Origin: CAVQTK01 sp963716455
Lineage (GTDB): Bacteria > Pseudomonadota > Gammaproteobacteria > Coxiellales > Coxiellaceae
Direction of reading: 5' to 3'
NCBI GenBank assembly: GCA_963716455.1
Contig: CAVQTK010000011.1
Span: 44,252-108,251, forward strand
DNA length: 64,000 nucleotides
Shown: positions 1 to 8,722 of the stretch, one piece after another
Layout of the letters: each line of letters opens with the position of its first letter
How positions within the stretch are numbered: the stretch's first letter is position 1
Translations under genes and position numbers: made by a program
Notes under the pieces: model-generated
Told to the model about the DNA's origin: nothing
Seen by the model: the letters and a program-made list of their open reading frames with translations, nothing else
Databases searched by the model: none

Positions 1-1
1 T

Positions 2-518
2 TCAATCACTTCCATTCAAGCTGTATATGTTCCTGCCGATGACTTAACTGACCCTTCTCCAGCCACTACTTTTGCCCATTTAGATGCGACAGTGGTGTTG
101 TCTCGCCAAATTGCTGAAAGAGGAATTTATCCCGCAATTGATCCTCTCGACTCCACTAGTCGTCAATTAGATCCTCTAGTGATTGGCGAAGAACATTATC
201 AAGTTGCGCGTGGTGTTCAAGAAACACTGCAACGACATAAGGAATTAAAAGATATCATCGCCATTTTAGGAATGGACGAATTGTCCGAAGAAGATAAATC
301 AATAGTAAGACGTGCCCGAAAAATTGAACGGTTCTTGTCTCAACCCTTCTTTGTTGCCGAAGTTTTTACGGGTCAAGCAGGAAAATATGTGTCGTTGCGT
401 GAAACTATTCGTGGCTTTAAAGGTATTATTCAAGGTGATTACGACTCACTTGCCCGAACAGGCATTTTATATGGTAGGCGCCATCGATGAAGCGATAGAA
501 AAAGCAAAAACGCTTTAG
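2..518 (+). CDS. atpD: ATP synthase F1 subunit beta, C-terminal part
   Basis: C-terminal third of the catalytic beta subunit of F1 ATP synthase; the gene begins before the window. The reading frame opens at base 2 and contains the family hallmark TSRQLDP and a C-terminal LPEQAFYMVG segment. That last segment is in a different frame: one base appears to be extra between 446 and 452, because the first frame ends at 490 with a non-homologous tail while the +1 frame continues DxxLPEQAFYMVGAIDEAIEKAK to a stop at 518. atpC follows after 9 bp, the normal operon order. For an essential gene the slip is more likely a sequence error than a true truncation. Confidence 0.93.
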
Positions 519-527
519 AGAGAAATT

Positions 528-956
528 ATGGCTCAGAAAACAATGCAACTTGATATTGTCAGTGCTGAAAAATCTTTATTTCACGGAGAAGTTAAATTTT
601 TATCAATTATTGGTAGTATTGGTGAGTTAGGTATTCATCCTGGACATACAGCTTTACTTACTACGCTTAGACCCGGTCAGGTTCGTGCCGAATTAAGCGA
701 GGGTAAAGAAGAAATATTTTACATTTCGGGTGGTATGCTAGAAGTCCAACCTGATATCGTCACTATTTTAGCAGACACAGCAGTACGTGCTAGTGACTTA
801 GATGAAGCGGCAGCCCAAGCAGCTAAAATCCATGCGGAAAAAACTTTAAGTGAGCAAAAAGCCGGCGTAGAATATTCTACTGCGTTGACAGAACTAGCCG
901 AGGCAGCAGCCCAATTACGCGTCATTCAAATGCTGCGTAAAAAACGCGGTAGCTAA
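528..956 (+). CDS. atpC: ATP synthase F1 subunit epsilon
   Basis: Epsilon subunit (142 aa, usual length about 140), the regulatory rotor subunit of F1 that connects gamma to the c ring. The N-terminal beta-sandwich is seen in the LDIVSAEKSLFHG start and the GELGIHPGHTALLT segment, which is typical of the family. The C-terminal helical hairpin is Ala/Glu rich. A purine-rich AGAGAGAAA lies just before the ATG. It is the last atp gene; glmU starts 14 bp downstream, the common gammaproteobacterial atpC-glmU neighbourhood. Confidence 0.97.
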   Translation: MAQKTMQLDIVSAEKSLFHGEVKFLSIIGSIGELGIHPGHTALLTTLRPGQVRAELSEGKEEIFYISGGMLEVQPDIVTILADTAVRASDLDEAAAQAAKIHAEKTLSEQKAGVEYSTALTELAEAAAQLRVIQMLRKKRGS

Positions 957-970
957 CTAGAGAAACTTTT

Positions 971-2354
971 ATGGGCCTACATGTTATTGTTTTGGCGGCT
1001 GGTAAAGGTCAACGGATGGTGTCTGACCTTCCTAAAGTACTCCATTTGTTGGGGGGAAAGCCGCTTTTAGAACATGTTATTAATACAGCGCAACAGTTAA
1101 CTCCACAAGCCATTCATATTGTATATGGAAATGGCGGCGCAACAGTTTTTGAAGTATTGAAGCATTTACCAGTTAATTGGGTAGAACAAAAGCAATTGTT
1201 GGGCACGGGCCATGCTGTATTACAAGCATTACCAAATTGTTCTGAAGACGATCAAGTTTTAATTCTGTATGGTGACGTCCCACTCATCTCTGTAGAATCT
1301 CTTCAGTTATTATTACAAGAAACTCCTAAATCTGGCTTGGGTTTAATTGTCGCTGAGCTTCCCGATCCAACGGGTTTTGGGCGAATTGTTCGTAATGATA
1401 GTCAGAATATTGTTGCTATTGTTGAACACCGTGACGCAGATTCTCACCAACTTAAAATTAAGGAAATTAATACTGGAATTATCACAACAAAGGCAAGCAA
1501 TCTGAAAAAATGGTTACCACAATTAACCAAAACCAACAAGCAAAATGAATATTATCTTACCGATATTGTGGCATTTGCGGCGCAAGAAGGCCTACCTATT
1601 AATGGAACCCTAGTTTATTCTAGTGAAGAAATTCAAGGTGTAAATGATCGATTTCAATTAGCTACAATAGAGCGGTATTATCAACGACGATTAGCTAAGA
1701 GTTTTATGTATGCAGGTGTGGCTATTGCTGACCCTTCTAGAATAGATTTTCGTGGGGTGGCGAGTATTGCTCCAGACGTATTTTTAGATATAAACGTAAT
1801 TTTAGAAGGACGGGTCTCTATCGGGAAAAATAGCCGGATAGGCCCATTTGTTTTTTTAAAGGATGTAGAGATTGGTGAAAATGTTGAAATTTTTGCTCAT
1901 TCTATTATTGAAGGCGCGAGTATTGCAGAAGATTGCCAAATTGGTCCATTTGCACGTATTCGCCCTGGCACTATGATTGCTGCAAAAGCGAAAGTGGGAA
2001 ATTTTGTTGAATTAAAAAAGACATTTTTAGGTCATCAAAGCAAAGCTCCTCACCTTAGTTATTTAGGAGATGCGATAATAGGTAATAATGTAAATATTGG
2101 AGCAGGTACGATTACCTGTAATTATGATGGAAAAACGAAACATCAGACTCAAATTAATGATGGAGCTTCGATTGGTGCTCATACTTCTTTAGTGGCTCCT
2201 GTGGTAATAGGAAAGAATGCTACTGTGGGTGCTGGCTCGACTATTACTGAAGATACTCTGCGGAATCATTAACTTTATCACGAGTTCGACAACGTTCAAT
2301 TACGGGATGGCGGCGACGAGTGTCAAAAAAGACGCCGCTACAGAAGCTTCATAA
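971..2354 (+). CDS. glmU: Bifunctional GlmU, with two apparent frame slips at the 3' end
   Basis: N-acetylglucosamine-1-phosphate uridyltransferase / glucosamine-1-phosphate acetyltransferase, making UDP-GlcNAc for peptidoglycan and LPS. The N-terminal nucleotidyltransferase motif LAAGKGQRM lies at residues 8-16, followed by a left-handed beta-helix acetyltransferase domain with NVNIGAGTITCNYDG. As written the frame stops at 2272 (433 aa). The lost tail (AESLTLSRVRQRSITGWRRRV) is encoded just after it in the -1 frame, as if one C were missing at 2258 (ACTCCT read as ACTCT). A second missing A in the run 2325-2330 restores a stop at 2354, giving 461 aa, close to the usual 456-461. Both slips are at homopolymers. 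Confidence 0.92.
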
Positions 2355-2367
2355 TTTATTTCAATCA

Positions 2368-3090
2368 ATGAATTTTCCGCGTATTTATCATTCAGGTCCC
2401 TTACAACTTTTTAATTTAGTGACATTAGATAAATTTGCTAGTCATCATCTTTTCAAGGTACTACGCAGCAAAATTGGAGACCAGGTAGAAATATTTAATG
2501 GTCAAGGTGGAGCTTTTCGTGGAGTGCTAAGGGCGCGGCAAGGCCAGCATGTAATTGTTGAGCTAGAAGAGTTCTCCAAAGAAGATAATGAATCTCCTTT
2601 AACCATCTACCTAGGACAAGCCTTATCGCGTCAAGAGCGGATGGATTATGCGATTCAAAAATCGGTAGAGTTAGGTGTCAGTCATATTATTCCTTTAATT
2701 ACAGCTCGATGTGCGGTCCAATGGAATCAAGAGCATCAGAGTAAACGACTACTTCATTGGCGACAAGTAGTGCTTAGCGCTTGCGAGCAATGTCGCCGCA
2801 ATCGCATTCCTACCCTAGTGGCGCCTCAGCCCCTAACTACTTTTTTACAACAAGCAGTTGGATTACGGCTTATATGCCATCCTGACCATACGAAGTCGGC
2901 AAACTTACCGCAGAAGGTGGATCAAATAACCTTATTGATTGGTCCTGAGGGGGGATTTACTGCACAAGAAGTTCAGCAAGCGCAACAGGCTAATTTTGCG
3001 GCTTTGTCTTTAGGACCAAGAATATTACGCACCGAGACGGCTGCAGTGGTATCATTAGCTATTCTACAAAGCCGATGGGGTGATATTTAA
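2368..3090 (+). CDS. rsmE: 16S rRNA m3U1498 methyltransferase
   Basis: RsmE, a SPOUT-fold SAM methyltransferase that modifies U1498 of 16S rRNA. The C-terminal knot motifs LLIGPEGGFTAQEV and LGPRILRTETA are characteristic. The ATG at 2368 (MNFPRIYH, the usual family start) gives 240 aa, against 243 in E. coli. The open frame extends upstream to a GTG at 2320, but those residues are the displaced tail of GlmU, so the upstream start is rejected. No strong Shine-Dalgarno is visible. Confidence 0.93.
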   Translation: MNFPRIYHSGPLQLFNLVTLDKFASHHLFKVLRSKIGDQVEIFNGQGGAFRGVLRARQGQHVIVELEEFSKEDNESPLTIYLGQALSRQERMDYAIQKSVELGVSHIIPLITARCAVQWNQEHQSKRLLHWRQVVLSACEQCRRNRIPTLVAPQPLTTFLQQAVGLRLICHPDHTKSANLPQKVDQITLLIGPEGGFTAQEVQQAQQANFAALSLGPRILRTETAAVVSLAILQSRWGDI

Positions 3091-3121
3091 GTCAGTTCTA
3101 ATCTTTTGGGAATGTCTACTG

Positions 3122-3772
3122 ATGGCTATGTTAAAGTTTTTTTATAATTATTCGGTAGGACTAATGCCAACATTATGGATACTTATTTTATTAGTATGTA
3201 GCTTATTAATGGCTTGTGCTCCCCCTCCCCCTCGTGATCGCTTAAATATTTGTAAAATCTATTCGCAATATCCTAAATGGTATTGGGTGGGTTTAAAAAC
3301 TTATGAAAAATGGCAGGTGCCCCCATCGGTACAAATGGCGGTGATTTACCAGGAATCGCGTTTTAATGCCTATGCTAAACCCATGCGTGAAAGACTTCTC
3401 TGGATCATTCCTTGGAAACGTCCCACTACTGCTTCAGGTTATACTCAAGCCACAGATGGTACTTGGCAGAATTATCAACAAAACACTGGAAATTTAAGTG
3501 CTGAGCGGACAAACTTTACCGATGCTTCCGATTTTATCGGTTGGTATGCTACACGCGCTCATCGACGTTTAGGTATTTACAGATTTAATGCGTATAGTTT
3601 ATATTTAGCATATCATGAAGGGATTGACGGTTATATTCACGGAAGTTATTATAAAAAATCTTGGTTAATAGAAGTTGCAAAAAAAGTGGATCGCAATGCA
3701 CGAAACTATCAAATGCAATTGCAAAAATGTTCGAATCAACTGCCTAAAAAACATTGGTGGACATTGTGGTAA
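3122..3772 (+). CDS. Lipoprotein with lytic transglycosylase (SLT-like) domain
   Basis: Predicted outer-membrane lipoprotein that cleaves peptidoglycan. A hydrophobic N-terminus ends in a lipobox (LLMAC, Cys about residue 32), followed by a Pro-rich linker and a transglycosylase-like domain with VIYQESRF (Glu about residue 78 as candidate catalytic acid), LLWIIPWKRPTTASGYTQA and FIGWYATRAHRRLGI. Proteins of this type with the conserved LPKKxWWxLW end are known to me from Legionella relatives. The ATG at 3122 is preferred (GGGAA 11 nt upstream); the frame is open from 3080, overlapping rsmE, and ATG 3128 or 3164 is possible. Confidence 0.85.
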   Translation: MAMLKFFYNYSVGLMPTLWILILLVCSLLMACAPPPPRDRLNICKIYSQYPKWYWVGLKTYEKWQVPPSVQMAVIYQESRFNAYAKPMRERLLWIIPWKRPTTASGYTQATDGTWQNYQQNTGNLSAERTNFTDASDFIGWYATRAHRRLGIYRFNAYSLYLAYHEGIDGYIHGSYYKKSWLIEVAKKVDRNARNYQMQLQKCSNQLPKKHWWTLW

Positions 3773-3866
3773 GCAAAATATAGACTTCTTTCATAAAACC
3801 TTCGTCTTTTGGCAAGACCGCTGCAGAAGAAAAGTCAAAGATGTAAGATTTCCGACCCTAGAATTG

Positions 3867-5027
3867 TTAGGCCAACGCTTGCGCTAAGTCATGCTTTAAA
3901 TCTGTTACATCTTCAATTCCTACTGAAAGACGAATTAAGCTATCGCTAATTCCTAACAGTTCCCGAGTGTTATGTGGGATGGAGGCGTGAGTCATTATAG
4001 CCGGGTGTTCAATTAAGCTTTCAACCCCCCCTAAGCTTTCAGCAAGAGTAAAAACCTGACAACGCGACAACATTTGTTTGGTGCTCTCTAAAGAGCCATG
4101 TAATTTGGCGCTAATCATTCCTCCAAATAGAGCCATTTGTTGTTTTGCCAAGGAATGTTGCGGATGGCTCGGCAATCCAGGATAGTATACTTTTTCAACT
4201 TTTGGATGCTGTTCCAACCATTGAGCTAGATTCAAGGCGTTCTCGTGATGGCGCTCCATGCGTAAAGCTAAAGTCTTTAATCCACGCAAGGCTAAAAAGC
4301 TATCAAAAGGACCAGCGATAGCCCCCACAGCATTTTGCAGATAAGCTAGTTGCTGAGCTAAATCGGTATTATCACCCACTACAACGACTCCGTTCACAAC
4401 ATCCGAATGACCGTTTAAGTATTTGGTGGCGGAATGGGTTATGAGATCAAAACCCAGTTCTAATGGACGCTGACTAATCGGAGTTGCGAAAGTATTATCA
4501 GCTACTGCGATCAAATTATGTTTTTGTGCAAATTGCGCAATAGCAGCTAAATTGACTATTTTTAATAGAGGGTTACTGGGAGTTTCTACCCAAATCATGC
4601 GTGTATGCGGTTGAATTGCTGCCTGTACTGCCGCAAGATCGGTCATATCCACAAAAGAGAAAGCAAGTCCCGCTGAACGCTGGCGAACATTACTAAATAA
4701 ACGGTAGGTCCCACCATAAACGTCATCCATTACAATGATATGATCTCCTGGCTTTAACAACTCTAATACAGTAGCAATAGCGGCCATACCAGAAGCAAAA
4801 GCAAAAGCTCGCTGACCCGACTCTAAATCGGCAATACAGCGTTCGTAGGCAAATCGGGTGGGATTTTGAGTACGGGAATATTCGAAGCCTTGATGCTCAC
4901 CCGGGCTGCGCTGAGCATAGGTTGAGGTAGCATATATAGGCATCATTACCGCACCAGTTGAAGGATCGGGATACTGCCCAGCATGAATAACACGAGTAGC
5001 TAATTGCAATTTAGATTTTTTTTCCAT
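3867..5027 (-). CDS. PLP-dependent cystathionine gamma-lyase / gamma-synthase
   Basis: Cys/Met-metabolism PLP enzyme (386 aa, full length). Motifs: PIYATSTYAQ, YSRTQNPTR, ASGMAAI, and the PLP lysine in SATKYLNGHSD, with C-terminal ESLGGVESLIEHPA. The family includes cystathionine gamma-synthase (MetB), gamma-lyase and beta-lyase, which cannot be separated by eye. The EHPAIMTHASIP segment and a beta-synthase gene elsewhere in this window (39.4 kb) favour gamma-lyase, completing reverse transsulfuration from homocysteine to cysteine. Transcribed alone, convergent with the transglycosylase gene. Confidence 0.88.
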   Translation of the reverse strand: MEKKSKLQLATRVIHAGQYPDPSTGAVMMPIYATSTYAQRSPGEHQGFEYSRTQNPTRFAYERCIADLESGQRAFAFASGMAAIATVLELLKPGDHIIVMDDVYGGTYRLFSNVRQRSAGLAFSFVDMTDLAAVQAAIQPHTRMIWVETPSNPLLKIVNLAAIAQFAQKHNLIAVADNTFATPISQRPLELGFDLITHSATKYLNGHSDVVNGVVVVGDNTDLAQQLAYLQNAVGAIAGPFDSFLALRGLKTLALRMERHHENALNLAQWLEQHPKVEKVYYPGLPSHPQHSLAKQQMALFGGMISAKLHGSLESTKQMLSRCQVFTLAESLGGVESLIEHPAIMTHASIPHNTRELLGISDSLIRLSVGIEDVTDLKHDLAQALA

Positions 5028-5127
5028 AACACGTAGGTTAATAGATTTTTTTATAAAAGTCGAACCTAGAAAGTAAAACTAAAGTTATAATAATTAAGGT
5101 TAAAAATTTAGGTTGAAGGCTTGATTT

Positions 5128-5763
5128 ATGTGTAATAAAAATAAGCAATTTCTTTTGCTTTTCTGGGGATTCCTATTTTCCAATCTTGCATTAGCAAGTT
5201 CGCCCCAGAATAAAGGTTATCCTTTTTTACTGGGTGGGCTGAATAGGACCCATTATGCTCAGTGTCAAAACTTTATTCGTCAATGTCCATTGACTCCATT
5301 GCTGCCGAGCCCTTCTTGCATTAACAAAGTTTTAAATCATTATGTGGTGTGTCTCCAGCTGAAAAAGTTATCCGCTGAATTAAAGATATTTGCGAGCTTA
5401 TTAACCGCAAGCCAAATTGGAAATTTGACCCTTTTGGAGGTTAGGTTTCCAGCCGATGGACAGAAGCAATATTATCTTATTTCGCGGCAGGGATATTTAA
5501 TTAATACGTTGATTGATCCGCGTTCATTAAATGGAGCGTTAGCTAAAAAATATAAAAAAACTGATTTTCTTATTTTGAATAGGGATGAGCCTGGTTGGCA
5601 AATTTATCCTGATGGTTCACAAAGTTTTAATTTTTTATTGAGAATTGCCGATACTTGTTTAGCGTGTCGAACTATTGGTTGGGCAACCCTATATTTTAAA
5701 TTTTCTAAAACTGGCGAACTAAACTGTATTTCTTTACTTAATTTTCGCTTAGAAACAAACTAG
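5128..5763 (+). CDS. Exported protein of unknown function
   Basis: 211 aa. A signal peptide is clear: Lys-rich start, hydrophobic LLLFWGFLFSNLALA, likely cleaved after ALA near residue 24. The mature protein has a cysteine-rich N-terminal part (CQNF-RQC, CINK, VVC) and a later CLAC pair, suggesting disulfides in the periplasm. No family recognised. It stands alone, divergent from the CGL gene (100 bp gap), with an AT-rich upstream region. Confidence 0.7.
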   Translation: MCNKNKQFLLLFWGFLFSNLALASSPQNKGYPFLLGGLNRTHYAQCQNFIRQCPLTPLLPSPSCINKVLNHYVVCLQLKKLSAELKIFASLLTASQIGNLTLLEVRFPADGQKQYYLISRQGYLINTLIDPRSLNGALAKKYKKTDFLILNRDEPGWQIYPDGSQSFNFLLRIADTCLACRTIGWATLYFKFSKTGELNCISLLNFRLETN

Positions 5764-5771
5764 AATAATCT

Positions 5772-5853
5772 CTGAAATTCTATATGCCTCTACAGTCTCA
5801 AGATTCTGTGCAATAGGTCTTCGCAGTAGGAGGCAACTGCAGAATTTAGGATT
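5772..5853. repeat. Repeat family E, copy 1 (palindromic, about 80 bp)
   Basis: Starts CTGAAATTCTATATGCCT and ends GGCAACTGCAGAATTTAGG; the ends are imperfect inverted repeats. A second copy lies at 60499-60572 upstream of folA, where the inverted ends are better preserved. Non-coding, 8 bp after the stop of the preceding gene. Confidence 0.6.
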
Positions 5854-6670
5854 ATGCCTTTATAATTTTACTTAAAGCTTAACCCATATCCCACATTGTA
5901 TATAAAAGATTCAGTTGGAGCAATGCTAGATTGAGAAATAAATGATAGATTTTGTAGGAAATCTTCAATTGAACCAACTGGAGATGATTTTCAAGAAAAA
6001 TAATATCGGTAATTAATTTACTGATGATATTAGCGTATCATCGTAAAAATATGCATATTTTTTATCTATAACACATCCTTACAATTTCATAAAAATTACC
6101 TAAAATGGGTAAAAAACAATTTTGTAATTTCTAAACATCTTACCTCGGCTCTTTGTATTCTTCATGAATCATTGCTTTTCTTAAAAAACCGGATAATAAT
6201 AAGCGTACTCCTGTTGGTGCGCAAACACCGCGAGGAGTACTAACCAAGTAAATATGGGGTTATTTACCATGGCTGATTCTATTCTAAATGATTTTTTGTC
6301 AATTTTGAATCGGTCCCGATCTAGGGATGGTTTTCATATGAACTTCTTGCCGTTGTTGAATGAAGGTTATCCTATGATCTACTGTTTTAATCGACAAATT
6401 TTTCGTTTAAGAAAAAAACCAGTCCATGCGCCAGTGTCGCACGGATGGTTCCCCCTGCCGTGCGGCAGTGGTGTTGGTTATTGTATGCTAAAAGGAATGT
6501 TAACATAATACGGGGTTTTTTACGGTTGCCCCATTAAGAAAGTAGATTTTATCTACAAGTAATTCAGCGATTTTTTTATGTTCAAATTTTTGTTATGATA
6601 CAAAATTCCTCAATCTGTGGTAAGCCATGGGTTAAATGGGGATAATATTTGTCGAACAAGTAGGATCGCT
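5854..6670. other. Gene-poor stretch upstream of coxC
   Basis: About 0.8 kb with no convincing gene. It holds a short stem (GATGATA ... TATCATC near 6025-6045), the strong hairpin at 6205-6240 and an 84-codon frame (6254-6508; alternative ATG 6269) whose product has no recognisable motif and an unusual Pro/Gly/Cys-rich end. I cannot tell whether that frame is used. In related bacteria coxB, coxA and ctaG precede coxC; no remnant of them is visible here. Confidence 0.5.
6205..6240 (+). promoter_or_regulatory. Strong hairpin in the leader of a small frame
   Basis: GTACTCCT (6205-6212) pairs perfectly with AGGAGTAC (6233-6240), and inside it GGTG (6216-6219) pairs with CACC (6226-6229) around a CGCAAA-type loop. 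The 3' arm contains AGGAG, so the fold would hide a Shine-Dalgarno-like sequence 14-29 bp before the ATGs at 6254 and 6269. No U-run follows, so it is not a classic terminator. Role unknown. Confidence 0.45.
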
Positions 6671-7552
6671 ATGTCAGAACATCATTCAGGAAATTATTAC
6701 CTACCTAACCCAAGTTATTGGCCGATTGTTGGCTCCATTGCCATTTTTTGCCTTTTAGTTGGAGCTGCTAATTGGTTACATCATAACGCTATTGGTCCCT
6801 ATCTGTTTACTTTTGGTTTTTTGTGCTTAATAGTGATGTTAGTGGGTTGGTTTGGGACCGTGATTCGTGAAAGCCGTGCGGGATTATTACAAGATCCACA
6901 AGTGGATCGTTCATTTCGCTGGGGAATGGCTTGGTTTATTTTTAGTGAAGTGGCTTTTTTTAGCGCTTTTTTTGGTGCCTTATTTTATGCCCGAGAACTT
7001 TCAGTTCCTTGGCTTAGTGGACATGGGTCGGGTGTGATGACTCACCTATTGAACTGGCCAAGTTTTCAAGGCAGCTGGCCATTATACCAAACTCCCAATC
7101 CAGCCTTTTTTCAAGGCCCCAAAGAGGTTATGTATACATGGGGAATTCCAGCGATTAATACCGCTATTTTACTTAGTAGCGGGGTAACAATTACTATCGC
7201 CCATTGGGGAGTAATTAAAGAGCGACGTAAACAAATGGTGTTAGCTCAACTTGCCACCATAATATTAGGTATTGCCTTTCTCACTATGCAAGCACATGAA
7301 TATTGGCAAGCTTATACAGAACTAAATTTAAAATTGACCGCAGGAATTTATGGCGCAACTTTTTTTATGTTAACCGGGTTTCATGCTTTGCATGTTACCA
7401 TTGGGACAATTATGCTTATAGTTATTTTTTGGCGTATGCTTAAAGGAGATTTTAGCAGAGAAGATAACTTTGGGTTTGAAGCGACTTCTTGGTATTGGCA
7501 TTTTGTAGACGTTGTATGGTTGATGTTATTTATTTTTGTTTATTGGATCTAA
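6671..7552 (+). CDS. coxC: Cytochrome c oxidase subunit III
   Basis: Seven-helix subunit III of the aa3-type heme-copper oxidase in the inner membrane (293 aa from this start). Motifs: the WGMAWFIFSEVAFFSAFFGALFYAR helix region, SSGVTITIAHW, MQAHEYWQAY, and the C-terminal GFEATSWYWHFVDVVWL, which is diagnostic. The ATG at 6671 (MSEHHSGNYYLPNPSYWP) with TAGGA 6 nt upstream is chosen; the frame is open from 6617. Subunits I and II and ctaG, normally just upstream, are not in the window. Confidence 0.96.
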   Translation: MSEHHSGNYYLPNPSYWPIVGSIAIFCLLVGAANWLHHNAIGPYLFTFGFLCLIVMLVGWFGTVIRESRAGLLQDPQVDRSFRWGMAWFIFSEVAFFSAFFGALFYARELSVPWLSGHGSGVMTHLLNWPSFQGSWPLYQTPNPAFFQGPKEVMYTWGIPAINTAILLSSGVTITIAHWGVIKERRKQMVLAQLATIILGIAFLTMQAHEYWQAYTELNLKLTAGIYGATFFMLTGFHALHVTIGTIMLIVIFWRMLKGDFSREDNFGFEATSWYWHFVDVVWLMLFIFVYWI

Positions 7553-7567
7553 AAGATTAGAGTTCAA

Positions 7568-7777
7568 TTATGTAGGCGCTATACCGTGAGGACTAATCCA
7601 CCCTAGGCTATAAGCAATAAACAGAAAAATAAATAAAGAAAAAGATAAAACGATTCGCCAAGTGAGAGCTTTAACTGTATGTGCGGAATCCCGTCGGTAA
7701 AGTAAATAAAATAAGCCACTGCCTAGGCAGTATAGAATAATTAACAAGATAATAACTATTCCTATTTTTAATGACAT
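7568..7777 (-). CDS. DUF2909-type twin-TM protein of the cox cluster
   Basis: 69 aa with two membrane helices (IGIVIILLIILYCLGSGLFY and WRIVLSFSLFIFLFIAYSLGW) separated by a short basic loop. Small twin-helix proteins of the DUF2909 type are found in this place in gammaproteobacterial cox clusters. Start at 7777 (MSLKIG) has GGGAG upstream. The frame runs on upstream to 7933, but that part is read from the inserted repeat C1 and is not genuine. Convergent with coxC; its start is only 30 bp from the divergent SURF1 start. Confidence 0.75.
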   Translation of the reverse strand: MSLKIGIVIILLIILYCLGSGLFYLLYRRDSAHTVKALTWRIVLSFSLFIFLFIAYSLGWISPHGIAPT

Positions 7778-7807
7778 CGTAAATCTCCCTTTAGTGATAG
7801 ACCTTAC

Positions 7808-8722
7808 ATGAAAAAATTTAATAGACTTCTTTCGAAACTCGCTGCTGGTAGCAAAGTGCAAGGCGTATCGGAGCGCAAAACCGGAGCATACACGCCAGTA
7901 TGTGAGGATTTGAGCACCGAAGCAACGCAGCAATTTGCATCAGCAATAGAATTTCGAAAGAAGTCTAATATTTTAACTACGTGGTTACCTCTTCTGCTGC
8001 TCTTACCTTTGTTATGTAGCTTAGGTGTTTGGCAATTTAAACGTGCTGCATTTAAAGAACAGCTCCTTAAACACTATGCCATAAGAAATCAGCACCCACC
8101 TCAAACCTTAAGCTGGCTAAGCGAACAGCTTATTAAATCCAGCATTAGTGATCTCACTTACACACGAGTCACTGTCAACGGCAATTACGATAATCAACAT
8201 ACTATATTAGTGGATAATGTTATTGTGAATCATCGGGTAGGTTATGATGTTCTTTCCCCCTTTATACCACAATCAGGTCAAAATGTCTTGTTAGTAAATC
8301 GCGGTTGGGTTCCGCAATTACCACACCGTCAATTGCCTATTATTCCGCCCATACATGGAAGTCAAATGGTGATTGGGATGGTTCATGCTCCAAATAAGGC
8401 TTTTCAGCTGGGGCGCTTGGATCCGAACTTAGAAACGCAATGGCCATTATTGGTTCAGAGCGTTAAACTTGAAGAGCTGGCTCGCCTATTGAATCGACCG
8501 ACGTTTCCGGTTTTGTTACTGTTAACTTCACCTGTTGCTAATGGTTTTACTTTGCATTGGCACGTAGTAACTACTATGAGCCCACAGCGGCATTATGCTT
8601 ATGGGTTTCAGTGGTTTTCTTTAGCGTTTACTTTGGTTATTATATACGTAATTTTTTATGTTCGGCGAGTTAAGCAAAAGGGGGCTTCCCTTTTATCCCG
8701 TGAGCAGTTACTAATGTTATAG
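7808..8722 (+). CDS. SURF1 family oxidase assembly protein with repeat-derived N-terminus
   Basis: SURF1/Shy1 protein, which helps insert heme into cytochrome oxidase subunit I. Two membrane helices bracket a soluble domain: N-terminal LPLLLLLPLLCSLGVWQFKRAAFKEQLL and C-terminal YGFQWFSLAFTLVIIYVIFYVRR, with VNRGWVPQ in between, all typical. The first helix would normally be near residue 10; here it begins at residue 55, because bases 7822-7967 are a copy of mobile repeat C that codes for residues 6-53 in frame. No ATG lies between the repeat and the helix, so translation must start at 7808 (ATGAAAAAATTTAA) or from a weak internal TTG/GTG. Confidence 0.85.
   Translation: MKKFNRLLSKLAAGSKVQGVSERKTGAYTPVCEDLSTEATQQFASAIEFRKKSNILTTWLPLLLLLPLLCSLGVWQFKRAAFKEQLLKHYAIRNQHPPQTLSWLSEQLIKSSISDLTYTRVTVNGNYDNQHTILVDNVIVNHRVGYDVLSPFIPQSGQNVLLVNRGWVPQLPHRQLPIIPPIHGSQMVIGMVHAPNKAFQLGRLDPNLETQWPLLVQSVKLEELARLLNRPTFPVLLLLTSPVANGFTLHWHVVTTMSPQRHYAYGFQWFSLAFTLVIIYVIFYVRRVKQKGASLLSREQLLML
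7822..7967. mobile_element. MITE-like repeat C, copy 1, inside SURF1
   Basis: 146 bp flanked by terminal inverted repeats TAGACTTCTTTCGAAA / reverse complement at 7951-7967, with TA at both borders. The interior (GCAAAGTGCAAGGCG, GGAGCGCAAAACCGGAGCATA) matches copies at 37969-38107 and 58057-58204 on either strand. No transposase inside, so a non-autonomous element. It reads open in frame with SURF1. Confidence 0.8.

Noticed and set aside
2320..2367. RsmE with a 16-residue N-terminal extension, or a GlmU-RsmE fusion
   Set aside because: These bases encode the displaced tail of GlmU; a second homopolymer slip restores a stop before the RsmE ATG.
3781..3845. Fifth copy of repeat C between the transglycosylase and CGL genes
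   Set aside because: Only the left end TAGACTTCTTTC matches; no convincing right end.
6254..6508. Small protein-coding gene
   Set aside because: 84 codons without family resemblance or a good free ribosome site; mentioned only as an open frame in the gene-poor stretch.
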